Shown: positions 11,701-24,735, counted from the stretch's first letter. The stretch is 64,000 bases of DNA from Lutraria lutraria (GCA_964023205.1 OZ026840.1:32838199-32902198), one strand, 5' to 3'. The notes: generated from the sequence alone by a model not told the origin. Numbers and translations: made by a program.

Positions 11701-14700
11701 GCGGTGTGCGTTGTGCGTCGTCAAACTTTATGTTGTGACCACACTAGGGGTCACATTTTTAGCTCAATTTTAGCAAAACTGGGTCAGAATGTTAATATCA
11801 ACAAAATCTCGGACGAGTTCGATATTGGGCCATTTTGGGTCAAAAACTAGGTCACCAGTGCCAAATAAGGGAAAACCTTGTGAACACTTTAGAAATCACT
11901 GTTTTGACTGGATCTTCATTAAACTTTGTCAGAATGTTTATTTTAATAATATGTAGGTCAAGTTTGATAATGGGTCATTTCTGGTGAAAAACTAGGTCAC
12001 TAGGGCAAATTGCTGGAAAACCTTGTGAACACTCTAGAAGTCACTGTTTTGATTGGATGATCATGAAACCTTGTCAGAATGTTTGTCTTCATAATATCTT
12101 GGAAGAGTTTGAACATGGGTCATCTTGGGTCAAAAACTAGGTCGCTAGGTCCAATCTTATGAAAAAACATGTTAACACTGTAGATTTCACAGTTATTATT
12201 GGATCTTCAGCAAACTTTGTAAAATCGTTTGTTTTAATGATATAACGGTCAAGTATAAATATGGGTTATCTGGGGTCAATAACTAGGTCACCAGGTCAAA
12301 TCTTAGGAAAACTTTGTTAACACTGTAGATGTCACAGTTTTAATTGGATCTTCACCAAACCTTGTCAGAATGTTTGCCTCAATAATATATTGGTCAAGGT
12401 TGAATATGGGTCAGCTGGGGTAAAAAACTGGGTCACCAGGTCAAATCTTAGGTAAAAATCTTGTAAAAGCTCTAAATGTCATGGTTTTAATTGGATCTTG
12501 GCCAAACCTTGTCAGATTGTTTGTCTTAATGATATGTAAGACAAATTCGAACATAGGTCGTCTGGGGTCAAAAACTAGGTCACGAGGTCAAATCTTAGGA
12601 AAACCTTGTCTATGCTGTAGTTTTCATGGTTTTGATTGGATCTTCACCAAGTTTTGTCAGAATGTTTGTCTTATTTATATGTAGGACAAGTTTTAACATG
12701 GGTCATCTGGGGTCAAAAACTAGGTCACCGGTTCAAAACAATGTTTTAATGAGTGAACAGTGATTGTCATGTGAGCGATATAGGGCCATCTTGGCCCTCT
12801 TGTTCATATAAAAAGCCCTGATCATTTTTGAAAACTGTTCAATTAATATTCGAACTACTGCTATGCTCTAAGTCTTCAATTAATACATTTTGTTAATTGT
12901 TTGCTAGTAGATTTCAGTGAACTATTTTCATTGTAAAGTCTGTGTCAAAATGCATGATATAAACACCATAGATAAAAAATAACTTGATGGGAATGTTCTT
13001 TTCTTCTAAGACTTCAGCCTCACATTATATTGATTCACATTGTCTATAAAGACAGTCATCGGTCCTGATTATTGTTTGATCTTGTTTCAGGAAAAGTGGA
13101 GTTATGGCCAAGTTTTCGTGTCGAAAAAGTGACCAACATGAAAAATCGAGCCTATGTGTTCCAAATTACTACACCAGAAACAACTATCTGTCTGTCCTCA
13201 GATGAGCAGAGATCTATGGACATATTTGTATTCTTTTTACAAATACAAACACGATTAAAAGATCAAATTAGAGGTGAGTGTGTGTTAGTGAAGATTATTC
13301 AATATTGTATTCAGGAGTTTTCTGTGTCACATAGTTGTAACCTGTAAAGGGCACCTTCCTCTTAGGAAATTTTCTTAGAAATCTTGCAATTTTACCAAAT
13401 TTCAAAATTCACTTCTTAAAAGTTCATTCCCTAAAATTAGTTTCAGGGGAGAAATTTTCTCCACAAAAGAGTCTTCATTCTGCTATTTCATCCACATATT
13501 AAGGGCTAGGTAACCTTCCACAAGAATATTCTAAATAGAAAATTTACCACTAGCCCGAGTACACAATTTTAAGAAAGTTCACTAGCCCGAATAGAAATTT
13601 ACTAGCCCCGGGCTGTGGGCTAGTGGGTTAGCGTGAAGACTGGTATCTAGTGTCTTTAGTTCCACTGTAACAGTTGGTATAGTCACCATATGTGACCGTT
13701 GGCTGTTGTAGCAAAGATAAACTTTGATGGAAAAGAGAAAATCATTTTGTTTAGCCTGAGTGTTTGTTGGTTTTATATCAGTTTCAAGTTTATAGTCCTC
13801 ATTTATAATTTTAGTGCTCATAAATTGTTTATTAGCAATCTAAATTCAAAAGATGTTTGCCTCTCCAGGCAGCCAAGCTATCGAAATAAGTTTCCACTCA
13901 TTGATATTAATGCACTGAAAATGTACTGTCAGAAAAAAGGAAGTCGTTGTGCCTTCTTTCACCAAAGGTAACACTTTTTGCTGCTGTCACGAAATACAGG
14001 ACTGTGAAATAGGATTGTCATGTTTATATACAAGTGTAAATACGTAGGACTGTGAAATAGGATTGTGAAGTACTGTTAAATATTTTATATATGTAAAAAA
14101 TAGGATTTCAATGTTTATGCGTCTAAAAGATGCTGCTTATGCTAAAGTAATAAACTTCCATGCAACTGAGTAAGCATTAAATCCATGTATGTTTACATAC
14201 ATAGTAATGTTACAACATTGGAATGACATTTGATCTGTTTTTTCTTACAGATGATTATTTTGTTGTCCATCCTGAGAATTCAGAAGCCCAGAGAAGAATT
14301 GGGGCCAGGGGTACAGATTGTGTTCTTCATATATCTCCGTATGGTTTGACTCTGGCTTTGCAGGTATGTGCAACATCAAAATGGCTTCCAAAACGAGCCA
14401 AATATCTTCTTGGATAAACTTCAGAAATTTATCTTGAAGACCAGCATCCGAGGTTATATTCTAGATTTTATTAATTTTTAAACAACTATTTAGACTCATT
14501 AGGCAAAATCACAAAAATATGAAAATATAAAGGTAATGGCAAGAATACGAGTGTACCCAGATTCATTCACATGCTATTATAGAACCTGAGATCATTCTCA
14601 TAGCTCAAATCTCATTTTGTAAAGTAAAAAAAAACTAAGATGAAACTCGGAAAACCCAAAGCTAGCTAACTGCATTTCAATATTTTTACACAAAGGCATG

Positions 14701-17700
14701 TATTCTTCATACTTTTGGAAAACTTACCTTGTTGACATACAATATGGTGCTCACAACAAGGAACAGAAGTTTGTTTCAACATTTTTGCCAAAGGATAGAT
14801 TACACTCATTGTGAGTTAAAATTGCGTGATTAATAAGCATAACCAGCATTTGTAACAAAGAGGCGTGTCTAAGTAATTTACTGCCTGACAAGAATGTAGT
14901 CACCTGTAGCAAAAACAATTAAGATAACAAGTTGACAGATATGCTTGTAAGTTGAAATGACTGATACATTCATACAATTGTAAGAATGACAGTGAACAAT
15001 TATGCTAGAAAAATGGTAAGGTTTATTCATATTAATTTGACCAAAAAAGATAGGGTTGTAAAACTTTTTTTCTGCTTTTTTCCCAAACACACGCTTTGTG
15101 ACTTTAGATGTACTATTTGTCCTCGAATAGTTTTATACTTTGGATTATGATGTTAGAATGTTTAGGGTTGGCACTTAAATTGGGTAATAATATAAAATAG
15201 GCTTCCATAGACTCAAATCATATTTTTTAAGCCTTATATGTGTTTGACAAGCTGATTAATCCAATGTATTTGTTTTCACTTTCACAGTCCAACAGATCAG
15301 TTCTAGCCCAGTGGCCTTTGAAAAGTATTAGGTCTTATGAGAGTTCAGAACAAGGTCAAATTTTACTGGAGGCGGGACGAGTTGCACCAATGGGAGATGG
15401 CATGTACATATTTAACACTGAAGGAGGCGGAGACAATTTGATGTATGATTTGATTGACAGCTATGTTCTGGATGCGTTGGACCAGATTCCTATGGTATGC
15501 TATTTTAATTATGCATAATTTTTTTTTAGCTTATTTAGTAGGTACCAGTGAGCAGGCCCATTTTCAAGCCAAAATAGTTTGTTCCTTTTTTTCAAACATG
15601 GAATACCTAAGAGACCATTTTTTCAACTGATATTACAAATATTACAGTTTTACTTGATTAATTCTGCAATAGTTCTTTAGTAATGTTAATCAAACAAGCT
15701 GTTGAAGCCCCTTTCTTATATTGGTATTATACTAAACAAGTATTATTTTAATATTGACATTGAATGAGTATCTACTGTGTATTTCATTTTAATTTTGACA
15801 ATGTATATAGGATATTTAAACAAACATAGGTTAGCAAAATAGAAGTGTAAAATTTTATTATTAAACATTATAATGTGTTTGTGTTCTGGAGAGCGTTTTT
15901 GCTCTTTACCCATGAAGCAATGTATATTAAAATTTAATTATCATTAATGTTTATATCTGCTATATCTTTCATTATACAAATTGTTATTCAGTCTGGACTT
16001 CGTGGTGGATCAGAAGAAATAGAAGATTATGTTATAGAAGCTGAAAGATTGTTGTCTCTGACAGGTGTGTCAGCTTGTACCACAGAGAATCCTGATGTGA
16101 GAAATATACTGAGGGAAAACTGGAGTATTGACACTAACCCACAAGGTATATACATTCAAATCTGTTGACAAAGGTCACCCTTTGGAAAGATAAAATATGG
16201 CCTTTATTGACAGGGGGACTTTATTTGGAAGTTATTTTGTTTTAAATTATATAATCAGTGACATTTTTTTGAAGAATTGCCTTTATTCTCAGGCCTATAT
16301 GCAGAGGTGGCTGCTACCTGGTTTATATTCTGTCACAAAGATAATATGGGTCATTTAACTGAAGCCTTACAATATTTTTATTATAAAAGGACTTATATGC
16401 ATGGACTTGCAACTGCTAAATATAGCTAAAACGATATAGAGGGCATCCCACAATCCATTGCGATACTCGACTATTTCTGCTGTTGTATACATGAGCATGA
16501 AATACCGTTGATTCATGTGGTTTCCACGGGATCTGATTTCTTCTAACTGTAAATATGGAAGTTGCGAGTCCATGTGTGTATATAAGTCCTTGGTATTTGT
16601 AATAAAAGATTTTGATATCCATTTTTATTGATCATTTGACTGGACATGATTATAATGTGAGTGGTTATTATATATATTATATATATCGCTTATTGGTTTG
16701 TTGTATTCATTGTACATGCTTATTGCTATCATTTTATTTTTTATTACAGCTTCATCTAGACCTAGAGCTGTGGTACATACAAGATTAACTGCCTCAGAAT
16801 CCATGGCTAGTCTTAATAGTCAAAATAGGTAACTATTTGATTTAGACATGTTAAATATGATGTCCTTTATCAAAATTACAGTTAACAACAAAATCCTCAA
16901 TTTTAATTTGGATGATTTTTGTCTGGATCTTTTATTGATAATGATGAAGTGAATGTAAAAGTTTAAACATTGGAATCAAAGTAGTATTCAAGGTACACAA
17001 TCAAGGTTCAGAACATTGAAGAAATGTCCATTTTCAAAAAAATATTGTTTCATTGGGATTGGTAATGTCATTTCAGAACCAAATGAGTTTTCTTGAATAT
17101 AACTCTGGGTTGTTAGTAAACTGTATCCTATTAAATTAAAATCAAAATGATATGGTCTGTCAGTCAGTTTTTTACCACATGGAAGTCTATTGTAAATAGT
17201 AAATCAATTGTAAATTATTGTCTGCTCAGTTTTTACTTTACAATATGTAATTTTTTCATTATCTATACAGTGTTAGGACAGGCCATTCTGTGCCTACTAG
17301 ATTTGTACATGAGGTCGGTTCAGCAAAGAATTCGCCGATGTTACCCAGTAGATCTATGCCAGCGTTTAGAAACTCTCCGACCTTACCATCTAGAAGGGGT
17401 TCTAATCAGAGTCAGCCGAATTTAAACGACAGACCGCCAGCCCCTATGCCCCCGGTGACGTCTACTATACCACAGAACATTCCAAAAGGATCCAACACAC
17501 AGGCAGCAGGTCAATACTTAAAAATGAATGTACAGAGTAAGATATTATGTTATATTCCAGGGATTTTTGGGGGGTGATTTTATAACCGAAATTCGGTCAT
17601 ATTCCCAATGGAAAATAGTATCTTTTTTTCCAATTCACAGACAAAAATTTCCAATCCCCCCAAAGTAATTTTTTTTTTCATATATAATTTTATTTACATC

Positions 17701-19746
17701 ACTTTTGGTAGTAAATATCTGATTCTATACTACTGTTATATGGGAGAATAAAGAGAATAAATTGAACATTGTAAAATTGTAGAAATACATTTTTCCCCAA
17801 TTTTGATTAAAACACAGAGAAAATTCGAAAAAAGCCCTGTATCCAGACAGTATTTCTTTTCAGCTTACCAATTCTCCTCACAGATTTCTGACCAAATTGA
17901 TTCATTATTTTATAAATGGAGATTCAGATATCCTGAGATTTACAAATTGTTTATTATCGTCAGTCATAATTTTCATATATATTTCAGTGTCACGTTCATC
18001 TAGTAGTCCTGGGTCACCATTTACACCTTCATCAGCTGATTGGGTACCTCCTCCATCATTCAGGTATTGTACTTTTCTTTAAAATATATCCTTGAGAAAT
18101 TCTATCGTAGCCCTCCAGCTTGCTTAGCTTAATTCAAAGGGAGTTTGGTCTACAGACATTAGGTTTCTGATTTCAAAGTTTCTTCATGCCACTTATATTC
18201 TCTGTGATTTTGTGGATTGAAATATTATTTCGAAAGGCCAGATTTTTGTGAATTTAGTATCAATTTACCTGTCTGGCCATATTTTATGGTATGGATCATA
18301 CTTCATATTCTCAAGAATGGTAATAAGAAAAAAAGGGAAAATAACTACGACCCTATTGTATTTTGGCCAAGTAACCCTTAATTTATTTTCAAGCCTAGTA
18401 TATATTCCTTTTCTCAATTCAGGGATGCCATGAGACAGAAATCCACATCGCCAATAGCCGAGAGCGGTCCATATAATAGTGATTCCTATTTACTACCATC
18501 TCCAGGCGCGGCATCCACACCCAACAACAAATTGCCTGGTACTCGTCTTAGTGTACGAGACCAATATCTCACACCAATGTCTGTGCAGGAAGACCGGGAT
18601 CAAGCCGAAGGTGATATGCCAAATAATGGGCAAAAAAATGGTTTGAGACATAAACTAGATGTGTCACCTAAATCAGAGAAAAATCTCCATGGGAACAAGT
18701 CTGATTCCCCTTCTAATGTACAATCAAAGACTGGTTCCCTGTCTAAAGTTAGATCTAGAAGATTAAGATCTGCTAGCTGTGAAGATCTGAGTGACTATTT
18801 AAGGTCGGTTGTTTATGATCCAATATCTAAGAGTATGAATGACTTATTAAATGATTCAGAAGATGCAGATTATATTGGTCCTGAACCGTTTCCACGTTTA
18901 CAATCATTTTCCGGTGTTATCGAAGAAAATCGTTTCCAACATGTTCCGGAAAATTATTACAATATTGAAGGACTTAAAGGTAAAATTTATGATGGTCCCG
19001 GTTTACCGGTTACAGAGCTGAGGAAGAGGTTCTCAAGAAAGTCTCTCTCAAGAATTAGAAGATCTGTCTCCAATCCAAATTTCATTGGGTCTCTCAGTCT
19101 AGAAAAGTTGAATTTAGCTCGAGTTAATATCGGTATAACAACGTCAAGCCCAAAGGAAAGTAGAACATCGTCTTTAATCGAAATGTTGCCTGACGGATTA
19201 AAAAAGCATATTTCAAAAGAATCTAGTCATAGGGGTTCTCACAGTACCCTCTCCAGCGGGGCTGCGTCTAAAAATAGCAGCCGATGCAGTAGCGCCCAAG
19301 CTAGTCCTTACAACAGTCTGACCAGGACGAGTAAAAGCCCTAAGGAAGACATTGTTGCCACGACAACGGTGAAAGGGATCAATATAACTAGAAGAAGTCG
19401 ATCATTTAGACGTCAGAAGCCTATTGATCATGAACATCATTACGTTAAAAATCATTCAAATCGACCCGATCATCCGTCTTCCTTAACCAAGGGAGAGAAC
19501 TCAGGAAGTGAAAACGGTGATAATTCTGTGGCTGATGTTAAACATTCGGAAATAAATGCAGCAGCCAGTTCAAGTTATATAAACCAGACTGATGTTGAGG
19601 TTAGTTCTATTCAATCCAATAGATCGAAGGATGCAGAATCTAATAAGTCGAAACTTGTGCCAAAACTTGCACCAAAGCCAAAACTCAAACTAACAGGAAA
19701 TGGAAAACTTTCGATGGAACAAAATACTGCTGTAACAGGTTTATGA
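8779..19746 (+). CDS. DOK-like docking protein (PH + PTB adaptor), 10 exons
   Basis: Exons: 8779-8823, 11267-11423, 13091-13273, 14251-14363, 15288-15494, 15992-16145, 16750-16828, 17271-17536, 17988-18063, 18423-19746. All junctions are GT-AG and phases agree, giving about 867 aa. Residues ~16-125 form a PH domain (WRQKYFVLKR, then an E..F strand). Residues ~130-235 form an IRS-type PTB domain with the DOK-like pattern QWPLKSIRSY...LEAGR; R181 and R197 fit the two phosphotyrosine-binding arginines of DOK PTB domains. The tail is Ser/Pro-rich and holds YLKM (Y395, a YxxM PI3K-type motif) and four YxxP motifs (Y449, Y475, Y577, Y616), typical of sites that recruit Crk, Nck or RasGAP. The expected role is a membrane-proximal adaptor below receptor tyrosine kinases. 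Start choice is open: ATG 8794 has the best Kozak context (AAGATGG), and an in-frame ATG also lies at 8725. The DOK subfamily cannot be fixed, and an IRS-like adaptor is the alternative. Confidence 0.85.
9239..9484 (+). mobile_element. SINE copy in DOK-like intron 1
   Basis: It has a degenerate tRNA-like head, a B-box-like GGTTTGAGCC, and a body with TAGGCAGTTGCTTACC...GGTTCTTCCCAGGAATGATGG, matching the SINE segments at 640 and 1572. The tail is A-rich with AAAC repeats. Confidence 0.7.
9486..10494. mobile_element. MITE family copy A, split by a nested insertion
   Basis: The outer parts, 9486-9628 and 10457-10494, match the uninterrupted copy at 39869-40168: GGGCGATTTTATTC..., ATTCCCAATCCCAAGGGTA, then TGGGTCAT and CCGAGAAAAAACCCTG. 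The outer element is shortened inside relative to that copy. It lies in intron 1 of the DOK-like gene. Confidence 0.85.
9629..10456. mobile_element. Nested TA-flanked element, perfect 16 bp inverted ends (828 bp)
   Basis: It begins CTGGTTGGCGACCTAC and ends GTAGGTCGCCAACCAG, an exact reverse complement. TA lies on both sides, and the filled site reads AAGGGTA...TATGGGTCAT where the empty paralogue at 40128 reads AAGGGTATGGGTCAT. The inner sequence includes further inverted pieces around TCCGGACACTTAGTCGGC. An open frame of 116 codons on - (10023-10373) resembles no transposase, so the element looks non-autonomous. Confidence 0.9.
10510..10880. repeat. Dispersed repeat, family of 21130-21465 and 22615-22930
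   Basis: It shares phrases such as AACCTTGTCTGACCAAAA, GAGAACAATTGGG and GTAGATGACC with the two copies in the 21-23 kb spacer. Internally it has two or three degenerate units, each starting near GTGACCTTCAACAC. Non-coding, in intron 1 of the DOK-like gene. Confidence 0.65.
11640..12803. mobile_element. TAGCTCAC-hairpin element, copy 1 (~1.16 kb)
   Basis: The left end TAGCTCACATGTCAC folds onto TGACAAAGTGAGCTA. The right side reads CATGTGAGCGATATAGGGCC, then a hairpin AGGGCCATCTTGGCCCT and CTTGTT. Between them are about seven degenerate ~145 bp units built around GGGTCAAAAACTAGGTCACC. It is nearly the same as 61121-62274. The short subterminal inverted ends and 3' hairpin suggest a non-autonomous Helitron/Helentron-type element, which is an inference. 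It lies in intron 2 of the DOK-like gene. Confidence 0.8.
13530..13640. repeat. Short repeat with ACTAGCCCG motifs
   Basis: Three copies of ACTAGCCCG/ACTAGCCCC lie within ~80 bases, ending in a small palindrome AGCCCCGGGCT. The wording resembles the ends of the element at 33257-34074 (ACTAGTCC, AAGCCCT). Non-coding, DOK-like intron 3. Confidence 0.45.
16165..16340. repeat. Degenerate copy of the GTCAAACCTGTG MITE family
   Basis: It shares ATGGCCTTTATTGACAG, a following TTTATTT..AGTTATTTTGTT segment, and a closing GAGGTGGCTGCTACCTGG with the intact copy at 47220-47375. It starts just after exon 6 of the DOK-like gene. Confidence 0.55.
16387..16591. mobile_element. MITE with ~40 bp inverted ends (205 bp)
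   Basis: The left arm AAGGACTTATATGCATGGAC and the right arm ending TCCATGTGTGTATATAAGTCCTT are inverted copies, with pairing that continues to CTAAATATAG. No coding capacity; DOK-like intron 6. Confidence 0.75.
17558..17839. mobile_element. MITE family copy B (CAGGGATTTTT ends)
   Basis: It begins CAGGGATTTTTGGGG and shares AACCGAAATTCGGTCATATT and TTCCCAATGGAAAATAGTAT with copy C at 39869. It ends near AAAAAAGCCCTG. The first base lies 22 bases after DOK-like exon 8. Confidence 0.75.
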
Positions 19747-21130
19747 ATTATCCAAAGTCTTCCATTTGTGTATTGCATAATTCATACATTGTTTGCTATG
19801 CATGTTGCATGTTTTTCCTATGCATTTTTGATTTATAAAAAATGCCTATATTTTATTAGTTGATATTTTTATGGACAAGGACTTCTAAAGGTTCTACTCG
19901 ATTTAGATCACAAGTGCAAAGCATGAATGACTTAATGATCCTATTATTTTAGATTTGTATATGTTTGTTGAAATTTTCTTACTAAACTGTAACTTGATGA
20001 TGATCTCAAAATGGAAGTTTGATCAAAGTTTAATCACTTATGTAGTTTGTTATTAGGAATAATTTTTAGTTAAAACACCTAAGCTATACATGTGTATTAT
20101 CATTATTTAGCAGATTTATGAATTTTAAAGAAAAAACAACAACATCTATCTTAGGAGCCACATAAATAAACTTAGGGTTATGCATTATTTTCATATTTGA
20201 CTACTAATGGTTGATTTTTAATCTCTCAGGCCCGCAGAATTGTTTTTATGAGAAACAAAAAATGAAAAGAAACAGTGGCCTTATATTTCAGAATTTACAA
20301 AATGTTCATTTATTGAAACATTTCCACTGTATGTGTCAAAATTTTGTGGTTGAGTGTTGAATTTGTTACCTCCATTTTATGTGATATATTCAGGAGAAAG
20401 ATTTTTTTACGAATTACTATTTTTTATTGGAATAATGTATCAGTGTTGAGCACTATATTTTTTATTTTATGTATTATTTGTATAAAATTTGATAATTGTT
20501 CATAATTTTACTGACAGGGTTCTGATGTATAGATTGTACATGTTGATGTTAGCTGTACATGTTAGCTGTTATACATTGATCATAGCATTTATAGGAAATT
20601 TGGTGCAATTATTGTTGTAAGCGTACATTATGGTGTATTAATTGTGTAATACTAATAGAAGGTATATTACTATCTGTTATTAATATCAATAATTGGGTAT
20701 TAATATTGATCAATAATGGTATGAATTACATGTTAATATTAATTAATATTTGCATTTAAGTATTGATTTTGATAAATTGTCAAAATTTTAGTGCTTCATT
20801 TTAATAATGATGTATTTATTAATGTTGATCATTGCATATTAAGGGGAGACCATTCTGTTCTGTTTATATTGATATATTTTTCATTCATAAAGGAAGGTAA
20901 TACATACATTTGTTAAACAGAGAAAAGGGGAGGTTATTTTATATTTGCATAATAAAAGCACAATGGCATGTAATTTTTCATTTGACAGATCTAGTCCTAG
21001 TGGTTGTTATGATTTTGACATTCCTGTACATAATATTTACATTCTACATGTACATGTAAAAAACCCACTTTATTTGTATAAAATTAGTCCTGATTCATTA
21101 TGACTCCCATAGAATTAATTACTTTGTACA
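19747..21130. other. 3' UTR and spacer of the DOK-like gene
   Basis: AT-rich, no open frame of note. Possible AATAAA poly(A) signals for the DOK-like gene lie at 20165-20170 and 20951-20956; I cannot tell which is used. Confidence 0.4.
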
Positions 21131-21465
21131 TGTCTGACATTTCATCAGTCAGTCTGTACATCTGTCATTAACCATACCATGACCCTTTTGATTTTGAGGT
21201 CAGTAGGTCTAAGGTCAAGGTCACAGTGTCCTTTAATGCAAAAAAACTTGTCTGACCAAAAACTAGAGAACAATTTTCTCTATGGATAGGAGGCTGGACA
21301 TCACATGCAGTTGATTCCCATTGATTTTGAGATCAAAGGAAGTTGGGAGATTATTCATCACACATAGATGGTCCCTATTGCTTGTAAGGTCAATTGGTCA
21401 AAGGTCAAGATCTTACTATCCAGTAAGCATTTAGGGGGCATCTGTGGGTCGCAAACACCTCTTCT
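21130..21465. repeat. Dispersed GGGGGCAT repeat, copy
   Basis: It shares GTCTGACCAAAAACTAGAGAAC, ACTATCCAGTAAGCATTTAG and GGGGGCATCTGTGGGTCGC with the copies at 10510 and 22615. Non-coding. Confidence 0.65.
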
Positions 21466-22614
21466 ATTGAATTCATTTGAATGTGGTTTGGACCTTAATG
21501 ACTTCCGCTGATATTGTAGAACAGGATTATACTGAATGCCTTGAAACAGGAATATATATTTCATTTTATTCAAATTTCACTTCATCCAATAACTTGAAAT
21601 AGAGAATAGTTTTGTTGGGAAAAATAGTTATTTAACATACCTGACACTTTATTATAACCATGTCGTACCATACATATTTACTGAGGTGTCAAAAAATCTG
21701 TGTATATTTTGGTTACGTGTGATGTTTAAGGTTGTATATGTTTGAATATTAGATTTTTTACACTACATGTTATGCTGTGCATGTTTTGTTTGTTCATAGA
21801 AAAAAATGTATGAATTACAGTGAAAATTTACGATATTTTACCTCAAAGACTTACTAGTATAAAAAAGGTGATAACAATCATACATTTTTGTTTTTAAATT
21901 TCATCAGTTGTCTGTCTATCTTGAATAGGAAACATGCGTTTACAAGGGTAAATACTAGTTCAGATATTTTTGCTAAATTAAATGCTGATTTCTCTGTTGG
22001 CAATTTTCCAATTTTTTTGGCTCATGAAATCCTGATTCTGAAGTATTGATTATTTATGCCATAACAGTAAACATTTTATATTCTTTGTTTTATTTTAGTG
22101 TTGAATCAATGATTTAAGGCCAAAAAATGATATATGTTTGTTTCTGCATTAATGAGGTCGGTCTGGCAAATATTATCATCGATAAAGTGTCTGCTGTCAT
22201 TCTGTTTGTTAACAATTTTCATAATGCTAATCCTCAACACTTTGTCAGTTTTGAATAAAACCTGGTAAAAGTGTACCATAAAATACATAATTCTTTGTTA
22301 CAGTTTGTTAGAATTAATGTACAAATAGAGCTACTATCTACTATTATCTAGATGGCGAATTCTGATTATCGCATAAAAGGTAAAATCCACTTGTTCACTG
22401 TTTTAATTTTACCATTTGGCCTCAGTCAAAAATGCTACATTAAAACAAGAAATCGTCCTGTTCAGTTTTACCAATTAATTCTTAACACTTCAGCAGCCAG
22501 ATTTACTTCTTTTGGCCTTAACAATTTGGTTTTGAAATGTTTTGTTGTAGTGCGCTGTAAATTAAGCTACATGCATCATTATTATTTCGTTATTATTTTA
22601 GATTTTTATGCCCC

Positions 22615-22930
22615 CTTTCAAAGAAAAGGGGGTATATTGCTTTGCACATGTCTGTCCATCGGTCACCAAACCTTGTCCGGGCAATGACTGGAGAACGATT
22701 TGGTTTGGAGATCTCCACTGATTATGAGGTCAAAGGTCACAGCAACTTTAAACACAAAAATCTTGTCAGCCCAATGACTGGAAACAATTTGGCCTAAGGT
22801 CCTCAGACTTGGTTTGGAGGTTGGTCATCGCATGTAGATGATCGTAATAATTTTAAGTTCAATAGGTCAAGGACTTACTATCCAGTTGGCCTTTATGGGG
22901 CATTCATGATTCACAAACACTTCTTGTTTT
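22615..22930. repeat. Dispersed GCCCCC/GGGGG repeat, copy
   Basis: It opens ATGCCCCCTTTCAAAGAAAA with a GCCCCC...GGGGG hairpin, has CCTTGTC...AATGACTGGA units, and ends GGGGCATTCATGATTCAC. The open frame 22352-22687 overlaps it and is not a gene. Confidence 0.65.
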
Positions 22931-23184
22931 ATGTAGGTTTTAATTCTTATCAGTTCTGTTCAACTTTTCTTTTTAATCATTTTGTATATAATTTTACTGA
23001 GACAGATTATTGTAGTTGAGTGTATACTTTTTATATCAAATCAATTATATTAATAATTCAGATTGAATCAATTTATATGCTTAACTTTAAGTCTGTGCAT
23101 GCATTCTGAATTTTTATTGTTGGCTTACTAAGTAAACATCTCACAGCTTCACAGGAACTTCAAATTTGATGAACAGTCAAACCT

Positions 23185-23320
23185 GTGAAATTAGGCCAAC
23201 CTTGGAACAGACAAAATGGCCTTTATTGACAGGTAGCATTTATTCAGTGATCATTTTGTTCAAATGGGGTTTATAAAAGAATGGCCTTTATTCACAGGTC
23301 ATGACTTTGAGGTGGTAACA
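23185..23320. repeat. Degenerate copy of the GTCAAACCTGTG MITE family
   Basis: AGTCAAACCTGTGAAATTAG opens it, followed by AATGGCCTTTATTGACAGG and a second AATGGCCTTTATTCACAGG; compare 47220-47375. Confidence 0.6.
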
Positions 23321-24494
23321 TTATCTAGTTAAAATAGATGAAAAATTGGGAACTATTCTGAAAGTAAGTGGCTGTCATATTAAGGTAGTCATAACTTTAG
23401 AATGGTCACATGATCAAGTTGAAATATTAAAATCTGGTCTTATAATAAATGATCCTCATAAGATGGATGCTTAATGATGTTTTACTCTACATTCCTTTTC
23501 ACCAAATTAGGAAAACATTTTCCTGGATTCATTCTCACACATTAGTATACTAAAGGGCCTCACTAGTAAGTCCACCTTTGAGTCTTTGTATAAAGGTAGT
23601 TGCTTTTTTGCTGTATTTACAATTCTATCAAATTATAGTTAATTATGATAAATTTTATTAATGCATTTATTTTAATTATAAAATTGTTATGCAATCTTCC
23701 GGTGAGTTTTGTTGTTTTTATGTCATGACTTTGTATATTATGGCTTTTATAATTGTGATGTTACTGATTTAACAGAATTACTTAGAGACCAATGTATACA
23801 TTTAAACACAGTTATAGTGAACTCTGATATAGTGAAGAATTAGATACAGTGAATCATACAGTGAATCGCACGGCGTCGCTCTCTAATTCAAACAGTTTTA
23901 TACGGATCCTCACTAAACTTGATGGAAATGTTTATGGCCATGAGATCTCTGCCAAGTTCGATAAGCAGCCCAATCGGCTCAGGCACTTTTGAGTTATGCA
24001 CCTTGATGCTTTGAAAAATTAATTATGAGGGGTGTATTTTGTGACCTGGGTCCATATTCACAAAGTATCTTAAGATTTTCTTTAACTTAAGTCGAAATTT
24101 TTACTTAAGTCGAAAAAATTTTCATGGTAAAAGTTTGTAAACCAGTCATCAAAAGTGTGGAAATTAATTATCATTTTCATAATTGGCATCTTTAGAACAA
24201 AGATAAAATCAAATTATTGTGATTTCCTCTTTTATTTTAGCAGGCAATTAAAATATTGTTATACTGAAGTAATCACTTGGGTCATTAGAATTTCACTAAA
24301 GCTGTGTTCTATTGTAGATCTATTGCTATGTGTAAAATTGTTAAAATTCTACAGAATCTGCTATCAGTTTAAATCTACATGATTATGTCTGCTGTTGTGT
24401 GTTAGTTGTGAACTGTAGTTTTGATGTTCAATAGTTTGTGTGTGATTTATTCTAGGATACTATAATCCAGCATGATCATGAATAATGATTTTAG

Positions 24495-24735
24495 AGTTAG
24501 TGGTCTCTATGGTTGAGTGGTTATAGACTCTAACTAGTGATCACTGCACCCTCACTGCTGTGAGTTCGAATCAGAGCTGGGACCAAATTTCACATGTGAG
24601 GAAGCTGTCCAGTTAGCTAGCGGAAGGTCGGTGGCTCTATCCTGGTGTATGCCCAGGGTCTTTCTCCACTGTTAATTCTTGAAGTCACCAAATGACCCTG
24701 ACTGTTGATGTGACTTTTAATTAACCTACAGAGAA
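24495..24735 (+). mobile_element. tRNA-derived SINE
   Basis: The head has GGTCTCTATGGTTGAGTGG (A box) and GTGAGTTCGAATCAGAGC (B box). The body has CCAGGGTCTTTCTCC and CACCAAATGACCCTGACTGT, seen again at 44390 and, inverted, near 40170. Not a functional tRNA. Confidence 0.75.
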
